Shown in pieces: positions 20,631-29,420 of a stretch of 64,000 nt of DNA. Origin of the DNA: Kordiimonas sediminis. GTDB taxonomy: Bacteria; Pseudomonadota; Alphaproteobacteria; Sphingomonadales; Kordiimonadaceae. How positions within the stretch are numbered: the stretch's first letter is position 1; every line of letters begins with the position of its first letter. The translations under genes and the position numbers were made by a program. The stretch covers positions 372,001 through 436,000 of the forward strand of contig NZ_BNCI01000001.1 of NCBI RefSeq assembly GCF_014656395.1, written 5' to 3'. A model generated the notes under the pieces. That model worked only from the letters and a program-made list of their open reading frames with translations, was not told where the DNA came from and searched no databases.

Positions 20631-21074
20631 ATGAAATCTAAAACCTTGTCTCTTTTGGTTGCCACTTCTGTACTTGCTGGCATTTCCACTGCATCTATTG
20701 CCCAGGAAAAGAAAGATCCAACGCTGGCATACCGCCATCATGCTATGGAACTGATTAAGGATGCTGCTGGATCGCTCGTCGCGATTATGAAGGGTGAAGG
20801 CAATGCAGCAGATTTCGAAGTACACGCCAAAGTCTTAGCTGCAAGCGCACACGGCTCCAAATGGGCTTTTGAGCAAAAAGTTGCTGGCGGTGAGACTAAA
20901 GACGCCGCTTGGAAAAACTGGGATGATTTTTCCTCAAAGCTGGACGAATTTGTTGTAAGCGCGGACGCTTTACACGCCGCATCTGACGGTGATATGGCAG
21001 CTAAAGCAGCGGCGTTTAAAAGCACAATGTCCACGTGCAAGGCTTGCCACGACGATTACCGCGAAGAACACTAA
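20631..21074 (+). CDS. cytochrome c' (class II cytochrome c), periplasmic
   Basis: A 147-aa precursor with a signal peptide (MKSKTLSLLVATSVLAGI..., cleavage probably after ASIA near 24) and a single haem-attachment motif CKACH at 136-140, close to the C-terminus as expected for four-helix class II cytochromes c. TLAYRHHAM near the mature N-terminus fits the distal face of the family. GGGGAAG lies eight bases before the chosen ATG. Known members bind NO or CO or pass electrons; which applies here is unknown. It converges with a cytochrome b561 gene, a recurring partner of cytochrome c'. Confidence 0.92.
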   Translation: MKSKTLSLLVATSVLAGISTASIAQEKKDPTLAYRHHAMELIKDAAGSLVAIMKGEGNAADFEVHAKVLAASAHGSKWAFEQKVAGGETKDAAWKNWDDFSSKLDEFVVSADALHAASDGDMAAKAAAFKSTMSTCKACHDDYREEH

Positions 21075-21110
21075 GATCGCGCAGGCATTTAGCTAATACT
21101 GCAAAACAAA

Positions 21111-21134
21111 AGGGGCCCAGTGGCCCCTTTTTTC
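21111..21134. terminator. bidirectional terminator between cytochrome genes
   Basis: AGGGGCC (21111-21117) and GGCCCCT (21122-21128) form a GC-rich stem with T6 after it on the plus strand and an A-rich stretch before it, so it can end transcription of both the cytochrome c' gene and the convergent b561 gene. Confidence 0.88.
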
Positions 21135-21158
21135 ATGTCAGTTGCACACTTATATCAC

Positions 21159-21815
21159 CTAGAAAACAGACAAACACACCCCGCTTCCGACCACAAGTAA
21201 CAGGATAAAAGCAAGTATCTGTGACCGGACCACAGGCTGGTCCTCTGTATCAGGTTTGTACGCCCGACCGGTTATCATTGGCCGCACCAGGTCCACCCGC
21301 TTCAAAAGCGCATAGACCATAATCATCACTACATGAAAAATGGTAAAACCGATCAGAAACAGGCCCAGCAATTCATGAATTTCTGTTGCGCGGTTAGATA
21401 GGGATCCGTCAACAGCGCTAACCAGCGGCCCTTCGAAAAACATATCATCCGACGAAAAAAGCCCCAGAACCGGCTGGATAAGCAACAGAACCAGCATCAA
21501 GATAACTGCATAGCCCCCCAAAGGATTGTGCCCCACTTCTGAATAGGGTTCCCGGCGCACCAGCGACCCAAACGCGCGTATGGCTGCGGCTGGTGATTTC
21601 ACAAAATGAGAAAAGCGGGCTGTGTCACTGCCAATCAGACCCCAAATAATCCGCCAGGAAATCAGGATCAGAACGGCTATGCCAGAATAAAGATGCATGT
21701 CCGCATACATGCCAAACTTATCCTCAAACGCCGAATAGGCCGCCAGAACGAAGGCTACCACTAACGACCAGTGAAACAGCCGTGTCGCCAGATCCCATAT
21801 CTTTATTTTACGCAT
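21159..21815 (-). CDS. cytochrome b561 family membrane protein
   Basis: Di-haem inner-membrane electron carrier. The 218 aa begin KIWDLATRLFHWSLVVAFVL, where the histidine after LF is a haem ligand in this family. Further likely ligands lie in YADMHLYSGIAVL, ATEIHELLG and GFTIFHVVMIM. Four transmembrane helices are expected, plus a short hydrophobic C-terminal segment (SQILAFILLLVVGSGVCLSV). It faces the cytochrome c' gene across a shared terminator, suggesting that the two exchange electrons. The physiological donor is unknown. Confidence 0.9.
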   Translation of the reverse strand: MRKIKIWDLATRLFHWSLVVAFVLAAYSAFEDKFGMYADMHLYSGIAVLILISWRIIWGLIGSDTARFSHFVKSPAAAIRAFGSLVRREPYSEVGHNPLGGYAVILMLVLLLIQPVLGLFSSDDMFFEGPLVSAVDGSLSNRATEIHELLGLFLIGFTIFHVVMIMVYALLKRVDLVRPMITGRAYKPDTEDQPVVRSQILAFILLLVVGSGVCLSVF

Positions 21816-21840
21816 AATACCCCCTAGGTGGAATGTGACC

Positions 21841-22860
21841 TTATTTGGAAAAGTGTCTTAGCGCACACTCTACAATCTTTTCATGACTGGGCAAGTATGC
21901 AGCCTCCAGCGCCCTACCGTACGGCACTGGTGTGTGCGGCGGCGTCAAGCTAACGGGCGCTGACTTCAGGAACGCAAACGCCTTTTGTGATATTTTCGAC
22001 ACGACAGCATCCGCGAATCCGGCAAAGGCAGCCCCTTCATCCACGACAAGAAGACGTCCTGTCCCTGCCACGCTTTCAATCAGAATTTCCATATCAAGCG
22101 GGCTAATGGTGCGCGGGTCAATAATCTCGCAGCGCATGCCCCGTACCGCCAGAATGTCCGCAGCTTTTTCCGCTTCCTGTACCATGGCGCCTGTCGCAAC
22201 CAGCGTGAGATCCGTACCCCGCCGCACATACCGTCCCTTGCCAAGCGGGATGGGAACAATATGCCCGTCTTCGTCTTCCCGAAGTGGACCGGTCAAACCA
22301 TACAGCCCTTTATGTTCCATAAAAATAACAGGGTCAGGTGACGCAATAGACGTTTTCAACAGCCCTGCTGCGTCCGCCGGTGTTGCGGGGCAAACAACGC
22401 GCAAACCCGGCACAGAGGCGACCAGTGCATGCAGTGACTGGCTATGCATGGCACCAGAGCCGTCACCCGCCCCCATCGTGGTTCGAATCACAAGCGGTAA
22501 CTGAATCCGGTCATTCGACAGGAACCGCATTTTAGCCGCCTGATTTATCAACTGGTCAAAGCACACGCCAAAGAAATCACAGAACATTACTTCGATTACC
22601 GGACGCAGCCCCGTGGCCGCGGCACCAAGCCCCATCCCGACAAAAGCGCTTTCCGTAATCGGTGTATCCAGAACGCGGCCGGTTCCAAATCTGGCTGCAA
22701 GACCGCGCGTGACCCCAAAAACACCGCCAAGTTCAACATCGCTGTCTTCTATGCCTGCACCGCCGGCAATATCTTCGCCCGCAATGATAATGCTGTCATC
22801 TGCTGCCATACAGTCGTGCAAGGTTCTGTTTAGGGCGTCACCAAAACTAATCGCTGTCAT
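21841..22860 (-). CDS. 2-oxoacid dehydrogenase E1 beta subunit (transketolase-like)
   Basis: Pyrimidine-binding and C-terminal transketolase domains of a heterotetrameric TPP-dependent E1. Shows the family features ISFGDALNRTLHDCMAADDSI, GEDIAGGAG, DTPITESAFVGMGLGAAATGLRP, and GTDLTLVATGAMVQEAEKAA. The length of 339 aa is typical of PdhB/AcoB. The start overlaps the stop of the alpha-subunit gene by four bases, so translation is coupled. No E2 or E3 gene is nearby. Substrate (pyruvate, acetoin or a branched-chain oxoacid) cannot be fixed from sequence. Confidence 0.92.
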   Translation of the reverse strand: MTAISFGDALNRTLHDCMAADDSIIIAGEDIAGGAGIEDSDVELGGVFGVTRGLAARFGTGRVLDTPITESAFVGMGLGAAATGLRPVIEVMFCDFFGVCFDQLINQAAKMRFLSNDRIQLPLVIRTTMGAGDGSGAMHSQSLHALVASVPGLRVVCPATPADAAGLLKTSIASPDPVIFMEHKGLYGLTGPLREDEDGHIVPIPLGKGRYVRRGTDLTLVATGAMVQEAEKAADILAVRGMRCEIIDPRTISPLDMEILIESVAGTGRLLVVDEGAAFAGFADAVVSKISQKAFAFLKSAPVSLTPPHTPVPYGRALEAAYLPSHEKIVECALRHFSK

Positions 22861-23843
22861 GTATCTGTCCCCCCGGCCTGAAGAAGACCCACACCACTAT
22901 TCCAGTGCAGTTTGGCAGACCATTTCGCCATCAGACTTTCCCCTGCGGGATAAAGCTTTGCTGCCTGTTCAACCGCACTGTCTGCATCCTGTCTGGCACG
23001 GGAAAGAATATCCTGTATCTGGTCTTCTGCCAGACCACTGTTCAGTGCCTTTGTCTCCAACGTATGGAGAGGGTCCGGAACTTTCTGATCGCCCAGATAG
23101 GCTTCATTTTCCCCATGATAATGTCCACCCAGTCGCGGCACTAGGGCTTCGATCACGGCAGGCGACCCATTGTTCCTAACCCATGCGGTCATTGTATCTG
23201 TCACTGTGTCCACCGCCTCAATATCGTTACTGTCGACCCGCTCTGCAGCGATTCCAAGACTGCGCACCCGCTGAATCACAGATCCTGCGGTCGCATACCC
23301 GGCCGCCGTAGACTGACCCAGCCCATTATTTTCGACGATGAACAAAACGGGTAAGGACAGAACCGCTGCCAAATTCATCGTTTCTGATATGGCGCCCTGA
23401 TTAAAGGCGCCATCGCCGAAGACCGTTACAGCAATACCGCCTGTACCGCGCACTTTTGCACTAAGCGCCGCCCCAGCTGCCATCGGCACTTGTCCGCCAA
23501 CGATACCATTGCTGGAAAGAAAACCACTTTCCGGGGCCAACAGATGCTGCGTACCACCAATGCCGGCGGACAGACCTGCTTCCAGTCCAAGAATTTCTGC
23601 CGCAACTGAAACCGGATCAGTCTCCATTGCCAGTGCAAGACCGTGGCTTCGGTGAGAGCCCGTCACCTGATCACAGGACGAATCCAGTTTCGAACATAGA
23701 ATCACTTCAAACACCTCTGCACCCAGACAAAGATGCAAAAGCCCCGGCACCAAACCCTTCTGTGAGAATTGCGCCAGACGCTGTTCAAAACTTCGAATAA
23801 AAGCCGCCTTGAAGAGATATTTTCCAAGGATTTCAATATCCAT
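22857..23843 (-). CDS. 2-oxoacid dehydrogenase E1 alpha subunit (TPP-dependent)
   Basis: Binds the diphosphate of thiamine diphosphate and Mg. The TPP motif runs from FGDGAFNQGAISETMNLA to LPVLFIVENN. LCLGAEVFEVILCSKL and SHRSHGLALAM match the E1-alpha substrate channel. At 328 aa it is of AcoA/PdhA size. First gene of a two-gene unit with the beta subunit. About 290 bp separate it from the divergent suf regulator, and that gap must hold its promoter; I see no strong one on the minus strand. Confidence 0.92.
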   Translation of the reverse strand: MDIEILGKYLFKAAFIRSFEQRLAQFSQKGLVPGLLHLCLGAEVFEVILCSKLDSSCDQVTGSHRSHGLALAMETDPVSVAAEILGLEAGLSAGIGGTQHLLAPESGFLSSNGIVGGQVPMAAGAALSAKVRGTGGIAVTVFGDGAFNQGAISETMNLAAVLSLPVLFIVENNGLGQSTAAGYATAGSVIQRVRSLGIAAERVDSNDIEAVDTVTDTMTAWVRNNGSPAVIEALVPRLGGHYHGENEAYLGDQKVPDPLHTLETKALNSGLAEDQIQDILSRARQDADSAVEQAAKLYPAGESLMAKWSAKLHWNSGVGLLQAGGTDT

Positions 23844-24042
23844 AAACCTACCTGCCTGTCTTCGATGATCCCGCCAAGTTTTATATAGGGGTTTTGCCGC
23901 CGCTAGTAAATCCCGTCAAATTGCGGTTTTTCATTAGGAGTCCCTTGTGTTTTTCCACATTTTAGCGCATTTTGTGCGCCAACTGAGTGTGGTCGCCATA
24001 CTATGGCCATCGGCGGGGGTTAATTCTTTGTCCTGAATGGCA

Positions 24043-24102
24043 TTGACACAAGGCCAGACAGGTACCATATAGAAAATCTAACTAAATTGGTCATATTTTA
24101 GT
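24043..24102 (+). promoter_or_regulatory. suf operon promoter with Rrf2-type operator candidate
   Basis: TTGACA (24043-24048), 17 bases, CATATA (24066-24071), or 19 bases to TATAGA (24068-24073). Just downstream, AACTAAATTGGTC (24080-24092) resembles the GACTAAATTAGTC-like palindromes bound by IscR-type Rrf2 regulators. ACTAAA (24081-24086) and TTTAGT (24097-24102) also form a wider dyad. A repressor there would block the start site. Copies of ATGGCCAT flank the region at 24003 and 24114. Confidence 0.5.
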
Positions 24103-24134
24103 GATAAGTAAACATGGCCATAAGGATGTAACCG

Positions 24135-24593
24135 ATGATTAAATTGACCAACCTTGCAGACTATGCCGTTATTCTGATGGTGGACATTGCGCGTCTGGAC
24201 AGAAAAATCAGCGCACAAGAGCTTTCCCGGCAGTCCGGGTTGCCGCTACCCACTGTGTCTAAAATTCTGAATGCCTTGGGACGTGCTGGCCTCTTGGAAT
24301 CGCACCGCGGGCTGAAAGGCGGGTTTTGCCTGGCAAAATCAAGGGATGACATTTCGGTCGCCAGCATTATCGAAGCTGTAGACGGACCCATCGCCCTTAC
24401 GCACTGTGTTGATGGTACGGAAGAAGCCTGCACGGTCAGCAGCATTTGTCACATGAAACCACACTGGGCCATGATCAATGACACGGTCCGCTCAGCACTG
24501 GATACTGTGAAACTTTCAGAGATTTGCAATACCGACGCAATGTCACCTTTCGCGATTGAGCCACACAGAGGCCAGCGTCAGGCAACTATCTAA
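24135..24593 (+). CDS. Rrf2-family regulator of the SUF operon
   Basis: A 152-aa winged-helix Rrf2 protein: MIKLTNLADYAVILMVDIAR, then the recognition helix LPTVSKILNALGRAGLLES and RGLKGGFCLAK. Three cysteines at about 91, 99 and 105 (C-x7-C-x5-C) are placed to bind an Fe-S cluster, as in IscR, though the first spacing differs from the usual C-x5-C-x5-C. It leads the suf genes and probably senses Fe-S status and represses its own promoter, where a candidate palindrome is visible. It matches the SUF-system regulator group described from Xanthomonas and alphaproteobacteria. Confidence 0.92.
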   Translation: MIKLTNLADYAVILMVDIARLDRKISAQELSRQSGLPLPTVSKILNALGRAGLLESHRGLKGGFCLAKSRDDISVASIIEAVDGPIALTHCVDGTEEACTVSSICHMKPHWAMINDTVRSALDTVKLSEICNTDAMSPFAIEPHRGQRQATI

Positions 24594-24654
24594 CCCGTTG
24601 CGGTCAATTTTTATCTAATACTTTTGAGTTCTGCTCAATTTATGGAGCTATGGA

Positions 24655-26124
24655 ATGGCAGGCACTGTCGAAGCCAAAAAACAGATTGAAGAAGCTACTA
24701 AAGAATATAAGTACGGCTTCTCCTCTGACATTGATATGGAAATGGCGCCGAAAGGGCTGAATGAAGATGTCATTCGGTACATTTCTGCCAAAAAGAATGA
24801 GCCAGAATGGATGCTGGAATGGCGCCTGAAGGCCTATCATCAATGGTTGAAGATGGAGGAACCGGATTGGGCCAAGCTGAATTTCCCGAAAATAGATTAT
24901 AACGACATCTATTATTATGCAGCGCCCAAGTCCCAGGACAAGCCCAAGAGCCTTGATGAGGTGGACCCGGAGCTATTGCGCATCTACGCAAAACTGGGCA
25001 TCCCGCTTGAGGAACAAAAGGTACTGGCAGGCGTTGAAGGTGCCCGCAAGGTCGCGGTTGATGCCGTCTTTGATTCCGTTTCTGTGGCAACTACGTTTCG
25101 TGAAGAGCTGAAGAAAGCCGGCGTGATTTTCATGTCCATTTCCGAGGCGATTGTCGAATACCCGGAGATGGTAAGAAAATATCTGGCAAGCGTTGTCCCT
25201 GTGCGTGACAATTATTTTGCCGCCCTGAACTGCGCAGTATTTTCCGACGGAACCTTTGTCTATATCCCCAAGGGCGTACGCTGCCCGATGGAATTGTCGA
25301 CCTATTTCCGAATTAATGCGGAAAACACTGGCCAGTTTGAACGCACCCTGATCGTTGCCGATGAAGGGTCGTACGTATCGTATCTGGAAGGTTGCACCGC
25401 CCCGATGCGGGACGAAAACCAACTGCATGCGGCTGTTGTGGAACTAATCGCGCTGGATGATGCAGAGATTAAATATTCAACGGTACAGAATTGGTACCCC
25501 GGCGACAAAGACGGCGTTGGCGGTATCTATAACTTTGTAACCAAGCGCGGCAACTGCAAAGGCAAGAACAGTAAGATTTCCTGGACACAGGTTGAAACAG
25601 GGTCTGCAATAACCTGGAAATATCCTAGCTGCATTCTAACCGGCGAAAATTCGGTTGGGGAATTTTATTCGGTAGCAGTTACCAATAATTATCAGCAAGC
25701 GGATACAGGCACCAAGATGATTCATCTGGGTGCGGGGTCACGGTCTACGATTATTTCCAAGGGTATTTCCGCAGGTCGTTCACAAAATACATATCGGGGG
25801 TTGGTGAAAATTCTGCCAAGCGCAGAAGGTGTCCGCAACTATACCCAGTGTGACTCGCTTCTTGTGTCCGACACATCTGGCGCACACACCGTACCCTATA
25901 TTGAAGTTAAGAACCCATCCGCCCAGATCGAGCATGAGGCTACAACCTCAAAAATTTCTGAAGACCAGCTCTTCTACTGCCGGTCACGCGGTCTGGATGA
26001 AGAAGAAGCCGTAGCGATGATCGTCAATGGTTTCTGTAAAGAAGTGATGCAACATCTCCCCATGGAGTTTGCTGTCGAAGCTCAGAAGCTGCTGGGCATC
26101 AGCCTTGAAGGCAGCGTAGGATAA
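24655..26124 (+). CDS. sufB: Fe-S cluster assembly scaffold component SufB
   Basis: Central scaffold subunit of the SufBCD complex on which clusters are built. The 489 aa show the conserved N-terminal [17 protein letters not shown], the [17 protein letters not shown] segment, [40 protein letters not shown], and a C-terminal [25 protein letters not shown] lies nine bases before the ATG. The 62-bp gap after the regulator has no terminator, so the regulator gene and sufB are probably one transcript. sufC follows after six bases. Confidence 0.97.
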   Translation: MAGTVEAKKQIEEATKEYKYGFSSDIDMEMAPKGLNEDVIRYISAKKNEPEWMLEWRLKAYHQWLKMEEPDWAKLNFPKIDYNDIYYYAAPKSQDKPKSLDEVDPELLRIYAKLGIPLEEQKVLAGVEGARKVAVDAVFDSVSVATTFREELKKAGVIFMSISEAIVEYPEMVRKYLASVVPVRDNYFAALNCAVFSDGTFVYIPKGVRCPMELSTYFRINAENTGQFERTLIVADEGSYVSYLEGCTAPMRDENQLHAAVVELIALDDAEIKYSTVQNWYPGDKDGVGGIYNFVTKRGNCKGKNSKISWTQVETGSAITWKYPSCILTGENSVGEFYSVAVTNNYQQADTGTKMIHLGAGSRSTIISKGISAGRSQNTYRGLVKILPSAEGVRNYTQCDSLLVSDTSGAHTVPYIEVKNPSAQIEHEATTSKISEDQLFYCRSRGLDEEEAVAMIVNGFCKEVMQHLPMEFAVEAQKLLGISLEGSVG

Positions 26125-26130
26125 TAAAGA

Positions 26131-26868
26131 ATGATCAAAATCGACAATCTACATGTAAATGTCAGCGACAAAGAAATCATCAAGGGCCTGAACCTTGAAA
26201 TTAACGCTGGCGAAGTTCATGCAATCATGGGCCCTAACGGTGCCGGAAAATCCACTCTTGCCAGCACGATTGCCGGCCGTGAAAACTATGAAGTAACAAG
26301 TGGGTCTATCACCTTTGACGGTAAAGACCTGCTGGAACTTGAAGCACACGAAAGAGTGGGCGAAGGTATTTTCCTCGGCTTCCAGTATCCGGTGGAAATC
26401 CCTGGCGTGTCTAATCTGAACTTTATGCGTACGGCGCTGAATGGTGTACGCCGTTACCGCGGCGAAGACGATATGTCTGCGGCTGAGTTTATGAAGCTGA
26501 TTAGAGTGAAAGCTGCAGATCTGAAAATGGACATGGACATGCTGAAACGTTTCGTCAATGTCGGTTTCTCCGGCGGCGAAAAGAAGCGGAATGAAATGGT
26601 TCAAATGGCCGTTCTGGACCCTAAATTTGCTGTATTGGACGAAACTGATTCCGGCCTTGATATCGACGCCCTGCGCACTGTATCAGACGGCATTAATGCC
26701 CAGCGCCGTGACGATACTGCTATACTGTTGATCACCCACTATCAGCGTCTTCTGGATTATGTGAAGCCTGACTTTGTGCATGTGCTCGCAAATGGCAAGA
26801 TCGTGAAAAGCGGTGGCCCTGAACTCGCTCTGGAACTGGAAGAAAAGGGATATGCCGACGTTGCATAA
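26131..26868 (+). CDS. sufC: SufC ATPase of the SUF system
   Basis: ABC-type soluble ATPase that drives conformational change in SufBCD. Walker A GPNGAGKSTLA (about 33-43), signature-type FSGGEKKRNEM in place of the canonical LSGGQ, and Walker B FAVLDETDSGLDIDAL are present. The length of 245 aa is normal. Between sufB and sufD with short gaps. Confidence 0.97.
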   Translation: MIKIDNLHVNVSDKEIIKGLNLEINAGEVHAIMGPNGAGKSTLASTIAGRENYEVTSGSITFDGKDLLELEAHERVGEGIFLGFQYPVEIPGVSNLNFMRTALNGVRRYRGEDDMSAAEFMKLIRVKAADLKMDMDMLKRFVNVGFSGGEKKRNEMVQMAVLDPKFAVLDETDSGLDIDALRTVSDGINAQRRDDTAILLITHYQRLLDYVKPDFVHVLANGKIVKSGGPELALELEEKGYADVA

Positions 26869-26895
26869 TGATGCACGGCATACTGGAGTTCTTTT

Positions 26896-28182
26896 ATGAC
26901 TGCTACAGTTTTGGAAACATACCAATCCCAACTTGAATCCGTGATCGGTGCTATTCCTTGCACCGATGCACTGCGCCGGTCCGCGATGGACAAGGCGCTT
27001 ACGGCTGGCCTTCCCACGCCCAAGGATGAAGACTGGCGTTACAGCGACCTGAAACCATTTCGCACTGGCGCTTTTGCCTTATCGAAAGCAGCACAAACAA
27101 GCGACATGCCGATCCAGTATTTTGCTGACAAACCAGCGGCGCGCCTTGTCTTTATTAACGGTCAGTTTTCCGAGGAACGAAGTGATCTGGGTACCCTGTC
27201 CGACAGTGTACGCCTGAAAACACTGACCAATCACTGTCAGGTTGATACCGCGCGGGCAGACGACTTACTAGAAGGCGTTGATGCCCTGGATTATCTGAAC
27301 ACGGCATTGATGCGCGACGGAATCGTTATTTCCGTGCCAGCAGGTGTGCATGTAACGGCACCGGTTGAACTAATCAATCTGGTCACCAATTCCGCGAAGG
27401 CTGCCACCCACACCCGTCATCTGATTGAGTTGGGGGAAAATGCATCCCTTACCCTGATCGAACAATATGTCGGGGACGCAACAGACTATTGGTCCAATCC
27501 GGTAATGCAGGTTCGCATGGGCGAAGGTGCCCGGTTTGACCATATCCGCATGCAGTCAGAAGGATCGCATGCCGTCCATACAGGTAAACTCTATGTCGAT
27601 CTGGATGCACGAGCGACCTACCGCGGCACCAGCATTATGACAGGTGCTGCTTTGTCACGGCTCGAAATCACTGCGCGCATTCTGGGAACAGGTGCCCATG
27701 CAGATATCAACGGCGCAGCACTGGCTGCACCTGGTCAGAGCCATGACACGATCACGCGTGTTGATCACCGTATTCCCGGTGCCACATCCGAGCAAATCTA
27801 CCGCACGATTGCAGACAAACGGGCTAAATCCTCTTTCCAGGGGAAAATTACCGTTGCTGTGGATGCACAGGAAACTGCAGCGGATCAGTCGTTCAAAGCC
27901 CTGTTGCTGGACCGTACCGGCGAAGCCAATGCCAAGCCGGAACTGGAAATCTTTGCAGACGATGTTAAATGCAGCCACGGCGCAACGGTTGGCGAACTTG
28001 ACACAAGTGCGCTCTTTTACCTGACATCCCGCGGCATTGATCCGGACACTGCACAGCAAATGCTTGTCGAAGCCTTCACAGGCGATGCCTTGATTGCTGT
28101 TGAGGATGATGATCTGCGCAATGCCCTGATGGACAATGTATCCCGGTGGATGCAGGAACGCAGCAAAGGGGGTACACAGTGA
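26896..28182 (+). CDS. sufD: Fe-S cluster assembly protein SufD
   Basis: Paralogue of SufB and third member of the scaffold complex; in E. coli it is linked to iron entry. The 428-aa protein has the PKDEDWRYSDLKPF motif near residue 40, a central beta-helix, and FADDVKCSHGATVGELD with the conserved Cys-His pair, ending YLTSRGIDPDTAQQMLVEAF. Its TGA stop overlaps the GTG start of sufS (GTGA), indicating translational coupling. Confidence 0.96.
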   Translation: MTATVLETYQSQLESVIGAIPCTDALRRSAMDKALTAGLPTPKDEDWRYSDLKPFRTGAFALSKAAQTSDMPIQYFADKPAARLVFINGQFSEERSDLGTLSDSVRLKTLTNHCQVDTARADDLLEGVDALDYLNTALMRDGIVISVPAGVHVTAPVELINLVTNSAKAATHTRHLIELGENASLTLIEQYVGDATDYWSNPVMQVRMGEGARFDHIRMQSEGSHAVHTGKLYVDLDARATYRGTSIMTGAALSRLEITARILGTGAHADINGAALAAPGQSHDTITRVDHRIPGATSEQIYRTIADKRAKSSFQGKITVAVDAQETAADQSFKALLLDRTGEANAKPELEIFADDVKCSHGATVGELDTSALFYLTSRGIDPDTAQQMLVEAFTGDALIAVEDDDLRNALMDNVSRWMQERSKGGTQ

Positions 28183-29420
28183 GCCAGCTAGACACCCTGC
28201 CCAAACTTGATGTTGCGGCAATTCGTGCTGACTTTCCTATCCTGCAGGAAACCGTTCACGGCAAACCGCTTGTCTTTCTGGATTCTGCTGCCAGTGCACA
28301 AAAGCCGGAGTGTGTGATCAAGGCAGAGGTAGATCTGTATCATCACTATTATGCCAACATCCACCGCGGGGTCTATAAATTCAGTCAGGACGCCACCGAG
28401 GCTTATGAAAACACCCGCGAAACAGTTCGGGCATTCATCGGCGCACGGTCAACGCGCGAATGTCTGTTTGTTCGCGGTGCCACCGAAGGGATTAATCTGG
28501 TTGCACAGGCTTGGGGCCGTGCCTTCCTGAAAGAAGGTGACGAAATCATCCTGTCTGAGATGGAACATCATTCCAACATCGTTCCCTGGCAAATGGTGGC
28601 AGAGGAAAAAGGTGCAACAATCAAAGCGATCCCGGTACTTGACGACGGATCACTTGATATGGAGGCTTATAAGTCCCTGCTGAGCGACCGAACAAAAATG
28701 GTTGCCGTTGCGCACGTGTCCAACAGTATCGGTACGATCAACCCGGTCAAAGACATTATCAAAATGGCGCATGATGTCGGTGCGCTGACACTGATTGACG
28801 GCTGTCAGGCGGCACCACATTTCCAGATTGATGTGCGGGACCTTGACGCGGATTTCTACGCCTTTTCTGCCCACAAGGCATACGGGCCAACAGGCATCGG
28901 CGTTATCTACGGTAAGGAAGACCTGCTGGACAAGATGCCGCCATGGCAAGGGGGCGGCGATATGATCAGCACCGTTTCCATTGAAAAAACCACCTATAAT
29001 GACCTGCCCCATAAGTTTGAGGCAGGAACACCAAACATCGCTGGTGGTATTGCAATGGGGGCCGCAATATCCTACATAAATAGTGTGGGTTTTGATGCTA
29101 TTGAAGCCCATGAGAAGGCTATCACGGACTATGCAATGGCTGTCCTTGGTCGGGTAAACAGCCTGCGCCTTATCGGCACCGCAAAAGATCGGTGTTCGGT
29201 TATCAGTTTTGTGATGGATCATGCCCATCCGCATGACATAGGCACCATCCTTGACCGACAAGGTATTGCTGTGCGTGCCGGGCACCACTGTGCACAGCCC
29301 ATGATGGACCGGTTTGATATACCGGGTACAGTGCGGGCAAGTTTTGGTATTTATAATTCAACAGACGATGTTGATCGTCTTGTTGAAGGCTTACAAAAAG
29401 TAGTGGACATCTTTGGATGA
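28179..29420 (+). CDS. sufS: cysteine desulfurase SufS
   Basis: Group II PLP enzyme that takes sulfur from cysteine as a protein persulfide. The PLP lysine is in SAHKAYGPTG (about 233) and the active-site cysteine in RAGHHCAQP (about 371). HHSNIVPW is the usual substrate-loop motif. I start at GTG 28179, overlapping the sufD stop, because AAAGGGGG lies six bases upstream; an in-frame ATG 11 codons earlier lies inside sufD with no such site. Length 413 aa. No sufE or sufU activator gene is in the operon. Confidence 0.95.
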   Translation: MSQLDTLPKLDVAAIRADFPILQETVHGKPLVFLDSAASAQKPECVIKAEVDLYHHYYANIHRGVYKFSQDATEAYENTRETVRAFIGARSTRECLFVRGATEGINLVAQAWGRAFLKEGDEIILSEMEHHSNIVPWQMVAEEKGATIKAIPVLDDGSLDMEAYKSLLSDRTKMVAVAHVSNSIGTINPVKDIIKMAHDVGALTLIDGCQAAPHFQIDVRDLDADFYAFSAHKAYGPTGIGVIYGKEDLLDKMPPWQGGGDMISTVSIEKTTYNDLPHKFEAGTPNIAGGIAMGAAISYINSVGFDAIEAHEKAITDYAMAVLGRVNSLRLIGTAKDRCSVISFVMDHAHPHDIGTILDRQGIAVRAGHHCAQPMMDRFDIPGTVRASFGIYNSTDDVDRLVEGLQKVVDIFG

